Assembly (NCBI RefSeq): GCF_001482405.1
Contig: NZ_LPXO01000006.1
Coordinates: 186,001-250,000 of the forward strand
DNA length: 64,000 nt
Source of the DNA: Pseudoponticoccus marisrubri
GTDB taxonomy: Bacteria; Pseudomonadota; Alphaproteobacteria; Rhodobacterales; Rhodobacteraceae
Direction: 5' to 3'
The notes below the pieces were generated by a model. The model had not been told where the DNA came from and ran no database searches. It saw only the letters and a list, made by a program, of their open reading frames with translations. Each line of letters opens with the position of its first letter. Position 1 is the stretch's first letter. Of the stretch, positions 46,697 through 56,851 are shown piece after piece. The translations under genes and the position numbers were made by a program.

Positions 46697-47107
46697 ATGG
46701 ACTGGGTCAAGATCATTCATCTTCTTTGCGTCATGGGCTGGATGACCTCCATCTTTGCCGTGCCGCGCGCGCTGATCTACTGGCGGCGCGAATGGGACCG
46801 GATCGGAGAGTTCGGCCCGCTGGGCGACCTGACGGTGCGGCTCTACCGCTTTTCCGCCGGTCTGGCGGTGATCGCGCTGGGCACCGGGCTGTGGTTGGGC
46901 TGGTTCTGGGGCTGGCCCGTTTGGGTGCATGTCAAGCTGGCGCTGGTGGCTCTGCTGGCCGCGCATTACCTGTGGACCGGGCATCTGGTGCTGCGCGCCC
47001 GCAAGGGTCAGTTCGGCGAAAGCGACACCTACCTGCGCGTGTTCAACGAGATCAGCGTGATCGGCACCATCGCGATCCTCTGGGTCGTCGTGGTCAAGCC
47101 GTTCTGA
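46697..47107 (+). CDS. CopD/HemJ-like membrane protein
   Basis: A 136-residue protein with four membrane helices. WVKIIHLLCVMGWMTSIFAV, followed by PRALIYWRRE, resembles HemJ-type protoporphyrinogen IX oxidases and the CopD-like DUF families, including the conserved His in the first helix (IIH) and the R-x-L-x-Y loop. Assignment to HemJ itself is tentative because length and later helices are less clear. The ATG at 46697 follows a weak ribosome-binding region; a TTG at 46682 would add five residues. Directly adjacent to a DUF599 gene. Confidence 0.7.
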   Translation: MDWVKIIHLLCVMGWMTSIFAVPRALIYWRREWDRIGEFGPLGDLTVRLYRFSAGLAVIALGTGLWLGWFWGWPVWVHVKLALVALLAAHYLWTGHLVLRARKGQFGESDTYLRVFNEISVIGTIAILWVVVVKPF

Positions 47108-47818
47108 ATGGCCTGGGCCGGGCTGCTTGACCCGTTCGGGGCGTGGGACGTGGCCGCGCTGGCGGTGCTGATGGTCGCGTGGATCGGGTCGAGCCTGCTG
47201 ATCGAGCACCCGCCCCGGCGCCGTCCCTCGACCTCGAACCTGATGGCCGGGTATCGCCGGCTCTGGATGGCCGAGTTCATCACCCGCGACCCGCGCATCT
47301 TCGACAGCCAGATCGTCGGCAACCTGCGGCAGGGTACCGCCTTCTTCGCCTCGGCCAGCATGATCGCCATCGGCGGGGGTTTTGCCCTGCTGGGCAATGC
47401 CGATCTGCTGCGCGACGCGGCGCAGGACCTGGTGCAGGAAGCGGATCCGGTGATCGTGTGGGAGATCAAGCTGATCCTGATGCAGGTCTTCGCGATCAAC
47501 GCCTTCCTGAAATTCGTCTGGTCGCACCGGCTGTTCGGCTATTGCGCGGTGCTGATGGCGGCGGTGCCCAACGACCCGGCCGATCCCGCGGCGCGGCCCC
47601 GCGCGGCCAAGGCGGCCGAAATCAACATCACCGCGGCCAAGGGGTACAATCGCGGGCTGCGCTCGGTCTATTTCGGCATCGCCTCGGCGGCGTGGCTGGC
47701 CGGGGCCGTGCCGCTGATCGTGACCAGCCTGTTCACGCTGGCGGTGATCCTGCGGCGCGAGTTCACCTCGGCCTCGCGCGCGGTGCTGCTGGAGGACAGC
47801 GACCGCGCGGCTTCGTGA
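47108..47818 (+). CDS. DUF599 membrane protein
   Basis: A 236-residue inner-membrane protein with four to five helices. The segment after the first helix (NLMAGYRRLWMAEFITRDPR) with RIFDSQIVGNLRQGTAFFAS, and later NAFLKFVWSHRLFGYCAVLM, are DUF599 hallmarks. Function unknown. It starts right after the stop of the HemJ-like gene (no gap), implying an operon. Confidence 0.87.
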   Translation: MAWAGLLDPFGAWDVAALAVLMVAWIGSSLLIEHPPRRRPSTSNLMAGYRRLWMAEFITRDPRIFDSQIVGNLRQGTAFFASASMIAIGGGFALLGNADLLRDAAQDLVQEADPVIVWEIKLILMQVFAINAFLKFVWSHRLFGYCAVLMAAVPNDPADPAARPRAAKAAEINITAAKGYNRGLRSVYFGIASAAWLAGAVPLIVTSLFTLAVILRREFTSASRAVLLEDSDRAAS

Positions 47819-47853
47819 GTGCCCGTGCCCCGCGGTCTTGCTAGTCTGACCCC

Positions 47854-48198
47854 ATGCGGTTCCTGATTCCCTTGCTCGCGCTTGCGGGCCCCGCCCTGGC
47901 CGAGCCCCCCGTGATCGAGGCGGTCGAAGCCGTACCGGACGGGGATGGCTGGCGCGTCTCCGTCACCCTGTCCCATCCCGATACCGGTTGGGATCACTAT
48001 GCCGATGGCTGGCGGATCGAGGATGACGCGGGCCATGACCTTGGCACCCGCGTGCTGCACCATCCGCATGTGAACGAACAGCCCTTCACCCGGTCGCTGC
48101 GCTTGGCGTTAGAGGGCGACGGGCCGTTCCACGTCCGCGCGCGCTGCAGCGTCGATGGCTGGTCCGAAACGCGCGTACCGCTGGTCCTGCCCGACTAG
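47854..48198 (+). CDS. Small periplasmic beta-type protein
   Basis: A 114-residue protein with a short signal peptide (MRFLIPLLALAGPALAEPPV; cleavage ALA-EP). The mature 98 residues look like one beta-sandwich domain with an HPDTGWDHYADGWRIEDDAG segment and a central LHHPHVNEQPF. Conserved hypotheticals of this type occur in roseobacters. It follows the DUF599 gene and is convergent with the large membrane-protein gene to the right. Confidence 0.75.
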   Translation: MRFLIPLLALAGPALAEPPVIEAVEAVPDGDGWRVSVTLSHPDTGWDHYADGWRIEDDAGHDLGTRVLHHPHVNEQPFTRSLRLALEGDGPFHVRARCSVDGWSETRVPLVLPD

Positions 48199-48205
48199 CC
48201 GGGAC

Positions 48206-50245
48206 TCAGCTGCGGCCTTCGCGCAGCCAGGCCCCCACGATCAGCCCAGAGGCCAGCAGCAGCACCAGCCAGGACGGCAGGATCGGCGTCTGGCGCACGT
48301 CCAGCGTCTCGTAGGCGTCGCGCGGGGTAAGCCCGATCCAGCCGCGACCCGCCGCGGGACGACCGGCCCGCACATTGCGGATGGTGGGCACGCCCTCTTC
48401 CAGCCGCGGGATGCCACCGCCGACCCGATCGATCACCGGCTCCAGCGCAGCGCCGCTGGCGATAGTCTGCTCGAACTCGCGCGGGGCGGCGGGGCCAAGG
48501 CCCACCACGGTGGACAGATCGCCCTCTTCCAGCCGGTAGAGCCCGATCTCGGGGCCGTCAAACACGGCCTCGAAGCGGCCCGGGCTGACCTCCTCGAGCT
48601 GGATCTCCTCGGTACCGCCATCGGGGCGCGTGATCGTCACCGACCCGATCTCGCGGTCGAGCGAGCGGCGGATGATGCGCATGGACTGGCCCGAGGGCTC
48701 GGCCCAGAGCGCCTCTTCCTCGAGCTCGGGTTCCTTCATCATCCAGTGTGCCAGCCGCCGCAGAAGGTCGAGCTGAGGGCCGCCGCCCTCGAAGCCGCGG
48801 TTCCACAGCCAGGCGTGGTCCGAGGCCAGGAGCGCCACGCGCCCCTCGCCCACGCGGTCGAGCACCAGAAGGGGGCGGTCCTCGACCCCGGCCATGACCA
48901 CGTCGCCCTGCACCGGGTCGACCTCGATCTGGCGCAGCCAGCGGCCCCATGTCTCGGCGCCCTGCAGCCCGGCAGTCACCGGGTGCCGCTCGCCCAGCTC
49001 GGTCACGGCGGGGCGATAGCCCTCTTCCACGACGCGGGCCGTGGGCTCGGCCGGCAGGATGTCGGCCAGCGGCGAGCGGTAGATCGAATCGGCAGAGGCG
49101 AAATCCGGCCCCGCCGCCACCAGCACGGCGCCGCCGCCCTCGACATAGTTGCGCACGTTGTCGAGATAGATCGCCGGCAGGATGCCGCGCCGCTTGTAGC
49201 GGTCGAAGATGATCAGGTCGAAGTCGTCGATCTTCTCGAGAAACAGTTCGCGCGTGGGGAAGGCGATCAGCGACAGCTCACCCACGGGGACGCCGTCCTG
49301 CTTCTCGGGCGGGCGCAGGATGGTGAAATGCACCAGGTCGACCGAGCTGTCGGATTTCAGCAGGTTGCGCCATGTGCGTCCGCCGGCATGCGGCTCGCCC
49401 GAGACCAGCAACACGCGCAGCCGGTCGCGCACGCCGTTGATCTGCACCAGCGCGGTATTGTTGCGGTCGGTCAGCTCGCCCTCGGCCTCGGGCACGGTGA
49501 ACTCGATCACGTTCAGCCCGCCATGCGGCAGGGTGACGGGCAGGCTCAGATCCTCGCCGATGGGCACGGTGAAGCGCTCGGGTTCGGCCCCGTCGACCGA
49601 GATCAGGATCTCAGTCCGGCTGTCGCCCGGGGCGGCCCCGTCATCCTCGATGCGCAGGGTCAGCTCGACCTCTTCGTCGAGGATGGCAAAGGCGGGGGCG
49701 TTCTGCACGATCAGGCGCCGGTCCCAGTCGCTTTCCTTGCCCGTCAGCAGCAGGTGCATGGGCGCGGGCAGGTCCGGCGCGCGTTCGAGGTCGTGCAGCC
49801 GCCCGTCCGACAGCAGCAGGATCCCCGCGATGCGCCCGCGCGGCTCTTCGGCCAGCGCGTTGGACAGGGCGGTCATCAGCTGGGTGCCGGCATCGCCCTC
49901 GGCGTCGCCCACCGGGATGCGGCGGATCTCGGTATTGGGGCGCGCGGCCAGCGTGGATTCCAGCTGATCGGCCGCCGCGCTGGTCACGCCGGCGCGCTCG
50001 GCCAGCCGCTGGCTGGCGCTCTCATCCACCAGCATCAGCACGATGTCGTTCAGGGTTGCGCGCTCTTCCTGCTGGAAGGAGGGCTGCGCCAGCGCGCCGA
50101 TCAGGACCACGGCGGCCAGCCCGCGCAGGGCCCAGCCCGACAGGCCGCGCCACAGCGCCAGCGCCACGCCGGACAGCGCCAGCACGGCCAGCACCACGAT
50201 GGCCGCCCAGGGCAGCAGCGGGTCAAAGACGATCTGTCCGGTCAT
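48206..50245 (-). CDS. Large membrane protein with glutamine-amidotransferase-like domain
   Basis: A 679-residue protein with two N-terminal helices (about 10-55), a long periplasmic part and a C-terminal helix (ILPSWLVLLLASGLIVGAWL). The centre (about 260-430, LRVLLVSGEPHAGGRTWRNL to EGRVALLASDHAWLW) resembles the glutamine amidotransferase-like fold seen in VWA/BatA-associated membrane proteins; no catalytic cysteine triad is apparent. The start overlaps the DUF4159 gene by 4 nt. Last gene of the MoxR-DUF58-DUF4159 cluster; a cell-envelope chaperone role is the usual guess for such clusters. Confidence 0.8.
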   Translation of the reverse strand: MTGQIVFDPLLPWAAIVVLAVLALSGVALALWRGLSGWALRGLAAVVLIGALAQPSFQQEERATLNDIVLMLVDESASQRLAERAGVTSAAADQLESTLAARPNTEIRRIPVGDAEGDAGTQLMTALSNALAEEPRGRIAGILLLSDGRLHDLERAPDLPAPMHLLLTGKESDWDRRLIVQNAPAFAILDEEVELTLRIEDDGAAPGDSRTEILISVDGAEPERFTVPIGEDLSLPVTLPHGGLNVIEFTVPEAEGELTDRNNTALVQINGVRDRLRVLLVSGEPHAGGRTWRNLLKSDSSVDLVHFTILRPPEKQDGVPVGELSLIAFPTRELFLEKIDDFDLIIFDRYKRRGILPAIYLDNVRNYVEGGGAVLVAAGPDFASADSIYRSPLADILPAEPTARVVEEGYRPAVTELGERHPVTAGLQGAETWGRWLRQIEVDPVQGDVVMAGVEDRPLLVLDRVGEGRVALLASDHAWLWNRGFEGGGPQLDLLRRLAHWMMKEPELEEEALWAEPSGQSMRIIRRSLDREIGSVTITRPDGGTEEIQLEEVSPGRFEAVFDGPEIGLYRLEEGDLSTVVGLGPAAPREFEQTIASGAALEPVIDRVGGGIPRLEEGVPTIRNVRAGRPAAGRGWIGLTPRDAYETLDVRQTPILPSWLVLLLASGLIVGAWLREGRS

Positions 50246-53016
50246 TGTCCCAGCCTGTCCAGCAAAGCGGGCACGTGCACCTGGTCGGATTTGTAATTGC
50301 CGGTCAGCACATGCATCACGAGGTTGACGCCGAAGCGATAGGCGATCTCGCGCTGCCGCTCGCCGGTAAAGCCGCTGCCCAGCTGGACCAGCGGGTTGCC
50401 GCGGGGGTCCACGGCCCAGGCCGAGGCCCAGTCATTGCCGCCGATCACCACCGGGGTGACATTGTCGTTGAGGTCGCGGAAGGGCATGCCCTCGATCAGC
50501 TCGGCATCGGGCGGCGCGGCCTCGACCCAGACCTGCCGACCGGCATAGCGGCCGGGGAAATCCTGCAGCAGGTAGAAGGTGCGCGTCAGCACGTGGTCCT
50601 GCGGCACCGGCTCCAGCGGCGGGATGTCCAGCGGAGCGGCCAGCTGTTGCAGCTTGCGCCCGTTGGGCGTGGCCGCCCCGAAGCCCGCGATGTCGGCATC
50701 GCGCGTGTCGAAGACGATCATCCCGCCCGAGCGCAGGTAGGTGTTCAACTTGGCATAGGCCTCGCCCGACGGGGTGGGCTGGTCGGGCGTCACCGGCCAG
50801 TAGAGCAGCGGGTAGAAGGCCAGCTCGTCGGTCTCGAGATCGACGCCCATCGGGTCGGCGGGCTCGACCGAGGTACGGAAGAACAGCGTGTCGGACAGAC
50901 CGCGCAGCCCGGCCGCGGCCATGTCGTCCAGCGCGGCATCGCCGGTCAGCACATGGGCCAGAACGACCTCGGAGGTGGCCGCCAGCGCCTGCGCATCGCC
51001 GCCCGTGGGCGGGGCCTCCTGCGCGCGGCCGGCCTCGGGCACCAGCGCAAGGGCCAGCAGGACGGTCGCGGCGACCCGGGCGCCGCGCAGCCGGCCCGAC
51101 AGCGCCAGCGAGGCCACGACATCGGCCAAGAGCAGCGCGATGGACAGGCCCAGCAGCCAGCCGGCCAGCGGGCGTTCCTGCGGGCGGAAGAGCCCCTCGA
51201 CGGTGATGCGCTCGGGCCAGGCCATGGGTTGCAGCTCCGTCTGTTCGGTGACGACATTGCGGGCAAGGCTGCGTTCCTCGCCCTGGTAGAGGCCGGGGCG
51301 CAGGTCGGGGCCCAGCGCCGCCTCGATCAGCTCCGGCCCGTCGACGCCGGGCAATGTGCCCGCATCCTGCGGCCGGCCAAAGGCGTCGAGCACCGAGACC
51401 GGCTGCCAGATTGTGCCCTCCATCTCGGTCATGTCCGGCGTCGCGGTGGCCGAGGAGACGGCCAGCCGCTCCAGCATCTGCACGAAGAGCCCCGAGAGCG
51501 GCAGGCTCGACCACTCGGCATTTGCGGTGACGTGGAACAGCACGACCTGCCCCTGCCCGATGCGCTTGCGCGTGACCAGCGGCGTGCCGTCGGTCAGCTG
51601 CGCGATCACCCGGTCGGCCAGCGTGGGATCGGGCTGCGCCATGACCTGGCTGTTGACGGTCACGTCGTCGGGGATGTCCAGCCCGTGAAAGGGGCTGTCC
51701 TCGGGGAAGGGTGCCAGCGCCTTGGGTTCGCCCCAGCTCATGGCGCCGCCCACGGTGCGCCCGCCGGCGCGCAGGCGCACGGGCATCAGCGCATCTTCGC
51801 GGTCGCGGCTGACATCCGAAGCGGCCAGACGCGGCCCGGCAAAGCGCAGCAGCATGCCGCCGGCCTCAAGCCACTCGGTCACGGCCTCTTCCTCGGTGGC
51901 CGACAGCGTGGCCACATCGGCCAGCACGATCACGTCCGGGTTGGCAGGCAGCACATCCTCGAGCGACCCGTCCAGAAGGTCGGCGGCGGGCACCAGTGCC
52001 TTTTCGAGGTAATGCAGCGGCGAGAGCAGTTCGAGCCCCTCGCGATCCTCACGCCCGGCGATCAGCGCCACCTCGCGGCGGCGCAGACTGTCATCGGAGA
52101 GCGAGACGGCGCCGGCGCTGCGGATCCCCTCGATCTCCAGCCGGTCGATGCGGGCGCGCAGCTCGGCCGGGATGGCGATCTCGGTCTGCGCGTCGCGCGC
52201 GCCGGCCTCGAAGGCGACGGGCACGCGGACCAGCGTGGCCGGGTTGCCGGCCGGGTCGCGCCCCTCGGCGGCCAGCGTGACCTCGGTGGCGGGGCCCTCG
52301 TGCAGGCGGCGCAGGGTGACGGACAGGTTGCCATCCTCGACGATGGCGGGGTTCAGGGCATAGACGCTGCGCCCGGCCTCGAAGACGGTGACCTCGCCCC
52401 GCTCCTCCAGCGCCGAGAGCAGCGCGTCACGTTCCGGCCGGTCCAGCCCGTCCGACATCCAGTAGCTGTCGAAATCGCCTTCGGGCAGCAGCGCGACGGC
52501 CCGCTCGATGCTGCCGGCATCGGGCTGCCATGGCTCGGGCGCCAGCCCGGTCAGCCGCGTGCGCACCACGTCGGCGGACAGGAACTGCACTTCCTGCGGG
52601 TCGGTCAGGCGCAGGATCGCCACGGGGCGCGCCTCGCGGTCGGCGCGGGCCAGCAGCCCCTCCAGCGCCGCGGTGCGCGCGCGCCAGTCGCCCGCCGAGG
52701 CCCAGCTGGCATCCATCACCACCAGCAACGGCCCGGTCCCCGCCGCCTCACGATCCTCGTCGGGATTCAACACGGGACCGGCCAGCCCGATGATCACCGC
52801 CGCCACGGCCAGCATGCGCAGCAGCAACAGCCACCACGGCGTGCGATCGGTGACCTGCTCCTCGTCCTTGAGGCCCAAAAGCAGCACCACCCCGGGAAAC
52901 ATCCGCCGGATCGGCGCGGGAGGCACCGCGCGCAGTATGACCCAGAGGATGGGCAGGGCCAGCAGGCCCAGAAGCAGCCAGGGGGTGGTGAAGCCGATCA
53001 GGCCGAACAAGGTCAT
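50242..53016 (-). CDS. BatA N-terminal/DUF4159 membrane protein
   Basis: A 924-residue protein. The N-terminus (FGLIGFTTPWLLLGLLALPI, then WVILRAVPPAPIRRMFP) is the BatA/aerotolerance regulator N-terminal module; a VWA-like part follows (about 90-250), then a region including helices near 610-650, and the C-terminal DUF4159 domain (about 690-915), which ends with AYRFGVNLVMHVLTGNYKSD. Start and stop overlap both neighbours by 4 nt. Probably acts with the MoxR ATPase at the inner membrane. Length is typical of alphaproteobacterial homologues. Confidence 0.88.
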   Translation of the reverse strand: MTLFGLIGFTTPWLLLGLLALPILWVILRAVPPAPIRRMFPGVVLLLGLKDEEQVTDRTPWWLLLLRMLAVAAVIIGLAGPVLNPDEDREAAGTGPLLVVMDASWASAGDWRARTAALEGLLARADREARPVAILRLTDPQEVQFLSADVVRTRLTGLAPEPWQPDAGSIERAVALLPEGDFDSYWMSDGLDRPERDALLSALEERGEVTVFEAGRSVYALNPAIVEDGNLSVTLRRLHEGPATEVTLAAEGRDPAGNPATLVRVPVAFEAGARDAQTEIAIPAELRARIDRLEIEGIRSAGAVSLSDDSLRRREVALIAGREDREGLELLSPLHYLEKALVPAADLLDGSLEDVLPANPDVIVLADVATLSATEEEAVTEWLEAGGMLLRFAGPRLAASDVSRDREDALMPVRLRAGGRTVGGAMSWGEPKALAPFPEDSPFHGLDIPDDVTVNSQVMAQPDPTLADRVIAQLTDGTPLVTRKRIGQGQVVLFHVTANAEWSSLPLSGLFVQMLERLAVSSATATPDMTEMEGTIWQPVSVLDAFGRPQDAGTLPGVDGPELIEAALGPDLRPGLYQGEERSLARNVVTEQTELQPMAWPERITVEGLFRPQERPLAGWLLGLSIALLLADVVASLALSGRLRGARVAATVLLALALVPEAGRAQEAPPTGGDAQALAATSEVVLAHVLTGDAALDDMAAAGLRGLSDTLFFRTSVEPADPMGVDLETDELAFYPLLYWPVTPDQPTPSGEAYAKLNTYLRSGGMIVFDTRDADIAGFGAATPNGRKLQQLAAPLDIPPLEPVPQDHVLTRTFYLLQDFPGRYAGRQVWVEAAPPDAELIEGMPFRDLNDNVTPVVIGGNDWASAWAVDPRGNPLVQLGSGFTGERQREIAYRFGVNLVMHVLTGNYKSDQVHVPALLDRLGQ

Positions 53017-53887
53017 CCGTGGCCTCCATCAAGGGCGCGATAGACCCAGAGCAGGGCCGATTGCGCCGTTGCGTCCGTGTGATGCACGAAATGCTGCCAG
53101 CCGGTCACCCGGCACAGCGCGTCGAGCCGCGCCTTCCGCTCGGCCAGCCGTTGCAGGTAGCGCGGCCGCAGCTCGCCCGCCTTGAGCGTCTCGTGCGCGA
53201 GCGTGTGGCCCACGCTTTCGAAAATGGTGCGCCCCTGGAAGGGAAAGGCCTCTTCGCTGGGGTCCAGCACCTGCAGCAGCACGCCGCGCACGCCGCGATC
53301 GGCCGCCTTGGTCAGCGCCGCCTCGACCGGGGCGATGTCGCCCAGGAAATCCGAGACGAAGACGGCGCGTGCATGGGGCAGCATGCCCCGCGCCTCGGGC
53401 TCGGCGTAATCGTCCTCGCCCTCCTCGCTCAGCATCTCGGCCAGCCGCAGCATCTGCATGTCGCCGCGGCGCGGGGGCAGTTTCCAGCCGGTCAGCCCCA
53501 CCCGCTCGCCACCGCGGATCAGCAGCACGGCCGTGGCCAGCGCGATCAGCCGCGCGCGGTCGGACTTGGTGGGCAGACCCTTGTCGCCGGCAAAGCGCAT
53601 CGACGCGCCGGGATCGACCCAGAGCTGCACGCTCTGCGCGATCTGCCATTCGCGTTCGCGCACGAACTGCTCGTCCCCGCGGGCCGAGCGGCGCCAGTCG
53701 ATCTGGCGATAGCTGTCGCCGGCGCGCAGCGGCCGGTACTGCCAGAAATTGTCGCCCAGCCCGGCGCGCCGCCGGCCGTGTTCACCCAGCAGTACCGTGC
53801 CGGCCAACTGCTCGGCACGGGCGAGAAGGGCGGGAAAACGGCTGGCTTCTTCCTGGGCGCGGGAGCGGAGCTGGGCGACCTCGGCTG

Positions 53888-53891
<4 letters not shown>
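53013..53891 (-). CDS. DUF58 domain protein
   Basis: A 292-residue protein with a GTG start that overlaps the MoxR stop (GTGA). The DUF58 core YRPLRAGDSYRQIDWRRSAR is at about 53-72, followed by a VWA-like region (VQLWVDPGASMRFA, with a degenerate MIDAS) and VFVSDFLGD. DUF58 proteins pair with MoxR ATPases and may insert metals or fold partner proteins. Coupled to the DUF4159 gene by another 4-nt overlap. Confidence 0.92.
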
Positions 53892-54895
<1,004 letters not shown>

Positions 54896-54913
54896 GTCAT
54901 CTCTCCGTTGATG

Positions 54914-54930
54914 CCTACATATTAGGTAGG
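54914..54930. promoter_or_regulatory. Inverted repeat between the MoxR and DUF1285 genes
   Basis: CCTAC, ATATTAG, GTAGG, an AT-centred palindrome 19 nt before the MoxR start and 36 nt before DUF1285. It also contains CCTA-N5-TAGG. Candidate operator or -10 region for divergent transcription. Confidence 0.4.
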
Positions 54931-54965
54931 AGTGTATCTCGCGCATCGGAAATGGCAAAAGAACT

Positions 54966-55541
54966 ATGGTTGGACAAAAAATCGTGACCCCCACCGCAGA
55001 CGATCTTGCCGCCTCGGCGCGCAATGCGTCATCGAAAGGTCTGCCGCCCGTGCATGACTGGAACCCGCCCTTCTGCGGCGATCTGGACATGCGCATCGCG
55101 CGGGACGGCACGTGGTTCTACCTGGGCACGCCCATCGGGCGCTTCGGACTGGTCAAGCTGTTCTCGTCGATCCTGCGCAAGGATGGCGACCGCTACTTCC
55201 TTGTCACGCCGGTCGAAAAGGTCGGCATCACAGTCGATGACGCGCCCTTCGTGGCGGTCGATTTCGAGGCCGACGGCGACGGCGCAGCGCAGGTGCTGAC
55301 CTTCCACACCCATGTGGGCGACCGGGCCGTCGCGGGGCCCGATCACCCGATCCGGGTTGAGCGCGACCCCGAGACCGGCGAGCCCTCGCCTTACGTGCTG
55401 GTCCGCGACCGGCTGGAGGCGCTGATCGACCGCAAGTCCTTCTATCGGCTGGTGGATATCGGCGCGCATCACGAGGGCTGGTTCGGGCTGTGGTCCTCGG
55501 GCCGGTTCTTCCCGATCATCCCGTCGGACGAACTGCCCTGA
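54966..55541 (+). CDS. DUF1285 family protein
   Basis: A 191-residue soluble protein. [20 protein letters not shown] with [20 protein letters not shown], and later [15 protein letters not shown], are the DUF1285 signature; the fold is a two-domain beta structure of unknown function. The ATG at 54966 gives the family length. The neighbourhood, divergent from MoxR-DUF58, is a common arrangement in alphaproteobacteria, which suggests a functional link. Confidence 0.9.
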   Translation: MVGQKIVTPTADDLAASARNASSKGLPPVHDWNPPFCGDLDMRIARDGTWFYLGTPIGRFGLVKLFSSILRKDGDRYFLVTPVEKVGITVDDAPFVAVDFEADGDGAAQVLTFHTHVGDRAVAGPDHPIRVERDPETGEPSPYVLVRDRLEALIDRKSFYRLVDIGAHHEGWFGLWSSGRFFPIIPSDELP

Positions 55542-55652
55542 GCCCGCGCCGCCAGAGCCGGCCCCCTGGCGGGCGGTCACGCAATCGCGACTTGAATTCA
55601 CATTCCGCAGTCAAGATATGAGTGGTCGACCCGAGATGAGAAGGACCCTGCC

Positions 55653-55883
55653 ATGATCCCGCCCCGCTTCGCCCCCGTCGCCTTTGCTTTCCTGCTGTCC
55701 GGCATCATGTCGCTGCTGGTCTCGGGCGTGGCGACCTTCCGGGCCGCCGGGCTGGCGCCGGATTTCCCGGCGCTCTGGGGTGGCGCTTGGCTGTCCAGCT
55801 GGGCGCTGGCCTTCCCGATCGTGCTGGTCGTGGCCCCGGCCGTGCGCCGGCTGGTCGAGCGGATGACGCGCAAGCCCGCCTGA
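55653..55883 (+). CDS. DUF2798 small membrane protein
   Basis: A 76-residue protein with two membrane helices (PVAFAFLLSGIMSLLVSGVA and SWALAFPIVLVVAPAVRRLV) and the central WGGAWLSSW motif typical of DUF2798. An AAGGA box lies 10 nt before the ATG. Stands alone; convergent with the sulfotransferase gene, whose stop is 4 nt beyond its own. Confidence 0.83.
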   Translation: MIPPRFAPVAFAFLLSGIMSLLVSGVATFRAAGLAPDFPALWGGAWLSSWALAFPIVLVVAPAVRRLVERMTRKPA

Positions 55884-55887
55884 ACGA

Positions 55888-56706
55888 TCAGTCGCCCAGC
55901 TTGGCGTGCACCTCGTCCAGGTCGATCTCGCCCACCGGCATCTTGTTGGAGGGGTCGTCGAAGTCGTACTTGAACAGCTTGAAATCGCGCCAGTAGATTT
56001 CCTTGATCAGGTGCATCGACAGGTCGTCGAAATAGTCCTCGACCGGGTGCGCGCGCTTGGGGCCGTGCCCCTCGGATTCGTTGAAGCGCGGGATGGCCGA
56101 CAGGTCGACCGCATGCGGCGTGTCGACCGCATCCAGCACCTGCCGCATGCCGTCATTGAAGGTCTCGGTCCAGAAAATCTTGTTGTAGCGCCCGCCATTG
56201 ACGATGAAGGTCGAGACATGGCCCGACATGGCAGACCAGTGGATGTCCGGCTCCATCGGGCGGCGCCAGCGGATCGTGTCGCGCACGAAGAGCAGGAAGC
56301 GGCGAAAGCTGCGGACCTGGTCGAATTCCTGCTTGCCGTCCTCGCCGCCGACCTCGATGCCGTATTTCTGGATCAGCAGCGGCACGAGATTGCCGCGATA
56401 GCGGCGCCCGTTGCGTTGAATGCCGCAGATCTTGTCGAAGAAGCTGGACAGGATGCGTGTATAAGGGTTGCGCACGCAGGTGAACGCGTAGGAGGAGCGG
56501 GTCTTGACGTTGGCCTTGATCGCCGACTGGCTGTCCTCGCGCGCCCACTTGTGCAGCCCGTGGGTGGCGTCGTGGATGTCGCCGTCGTAGAACTCTCCGT
56601 GATCGGAGTAAAACATGATCTGGCCGATGGTCGAACAGGCGCATTTCGGGACGACCCGATACACCATGCTCTCGCTCTCGGTCATCCAAGTACCTGGAAA
56701 ACCCAT
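55888..56706 (-). CDS. Sulfotransferase family 2 protein
   Basis: A 272-residue PAPS-dependent sulfotransferase of the HNK-1/dermatan (carbohydrate) type. The 5'-phosphosulfate-binding motif is VVPKCACSTI (P20-K21, ST at 25-26) and the 3'-phosphate motif is RNPYTRILSSFFDK (from R79). It should transfer sulfate to a polysaccharide or glycan. Divergent from a GT14-type glycosyltransferase, which suggests that the two modify the same surface polymer. No signal peptide, so cytoplasmic or membrane-associated. The start at 56706 has a weak ribosome-binding site; M8 is an alternative. Confidence 0.9.
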   Translation of the reverse strand: MGFPGTWMTESESMVYRVVPKCACSTIGQIMFYSDHGEFYDGDIHDATHGLHKWAREDSQSAIKANVKTRSSYAFTCVRNPYTRILSSFFDKICGIQRNGRRYRGNLVPLLIQKYGIEVGGEDGKQEFDQVRSFRRFLLFVRDTIRWRRPMEPDIHWSAMSGHVSTFIVNGGRYNKIFWTETFNDGMRQVLDAVDTPHAVDLSAIPRFNESEGHGPKRAHPVEDYFDDLSMHLIKEIYWRDFKLFKYDFDDPSNKMPVGEIDLDEVHAKLGD

Positions 56707-56822
56707 GCCCGATGTCCCCGGTCTGCCCGCGCCCGTGTTGTTTTCGGCGTCATACCCGCTTCAAAAAACCAAAGAAAGCAGGTTTATTCAACGCCCGTTC
56801 ACCTCTATCAAAGTAAACAATC

Positions 56823-56840
56823 AGGCAAAACTAGGGCAGA
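56823..56840. repeat. 18-bp sequence shared with the protease/glcF intergenic region
   Basis: AGGCAAAACTAGGGCAGA, one base different from 42309-42326, located 12 nt before the GT14 start codon. Possibly a shared regulatory site or leader element. Confidence 0.5.
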
Positions 56841-56851
56841 TCGTGCGCTGA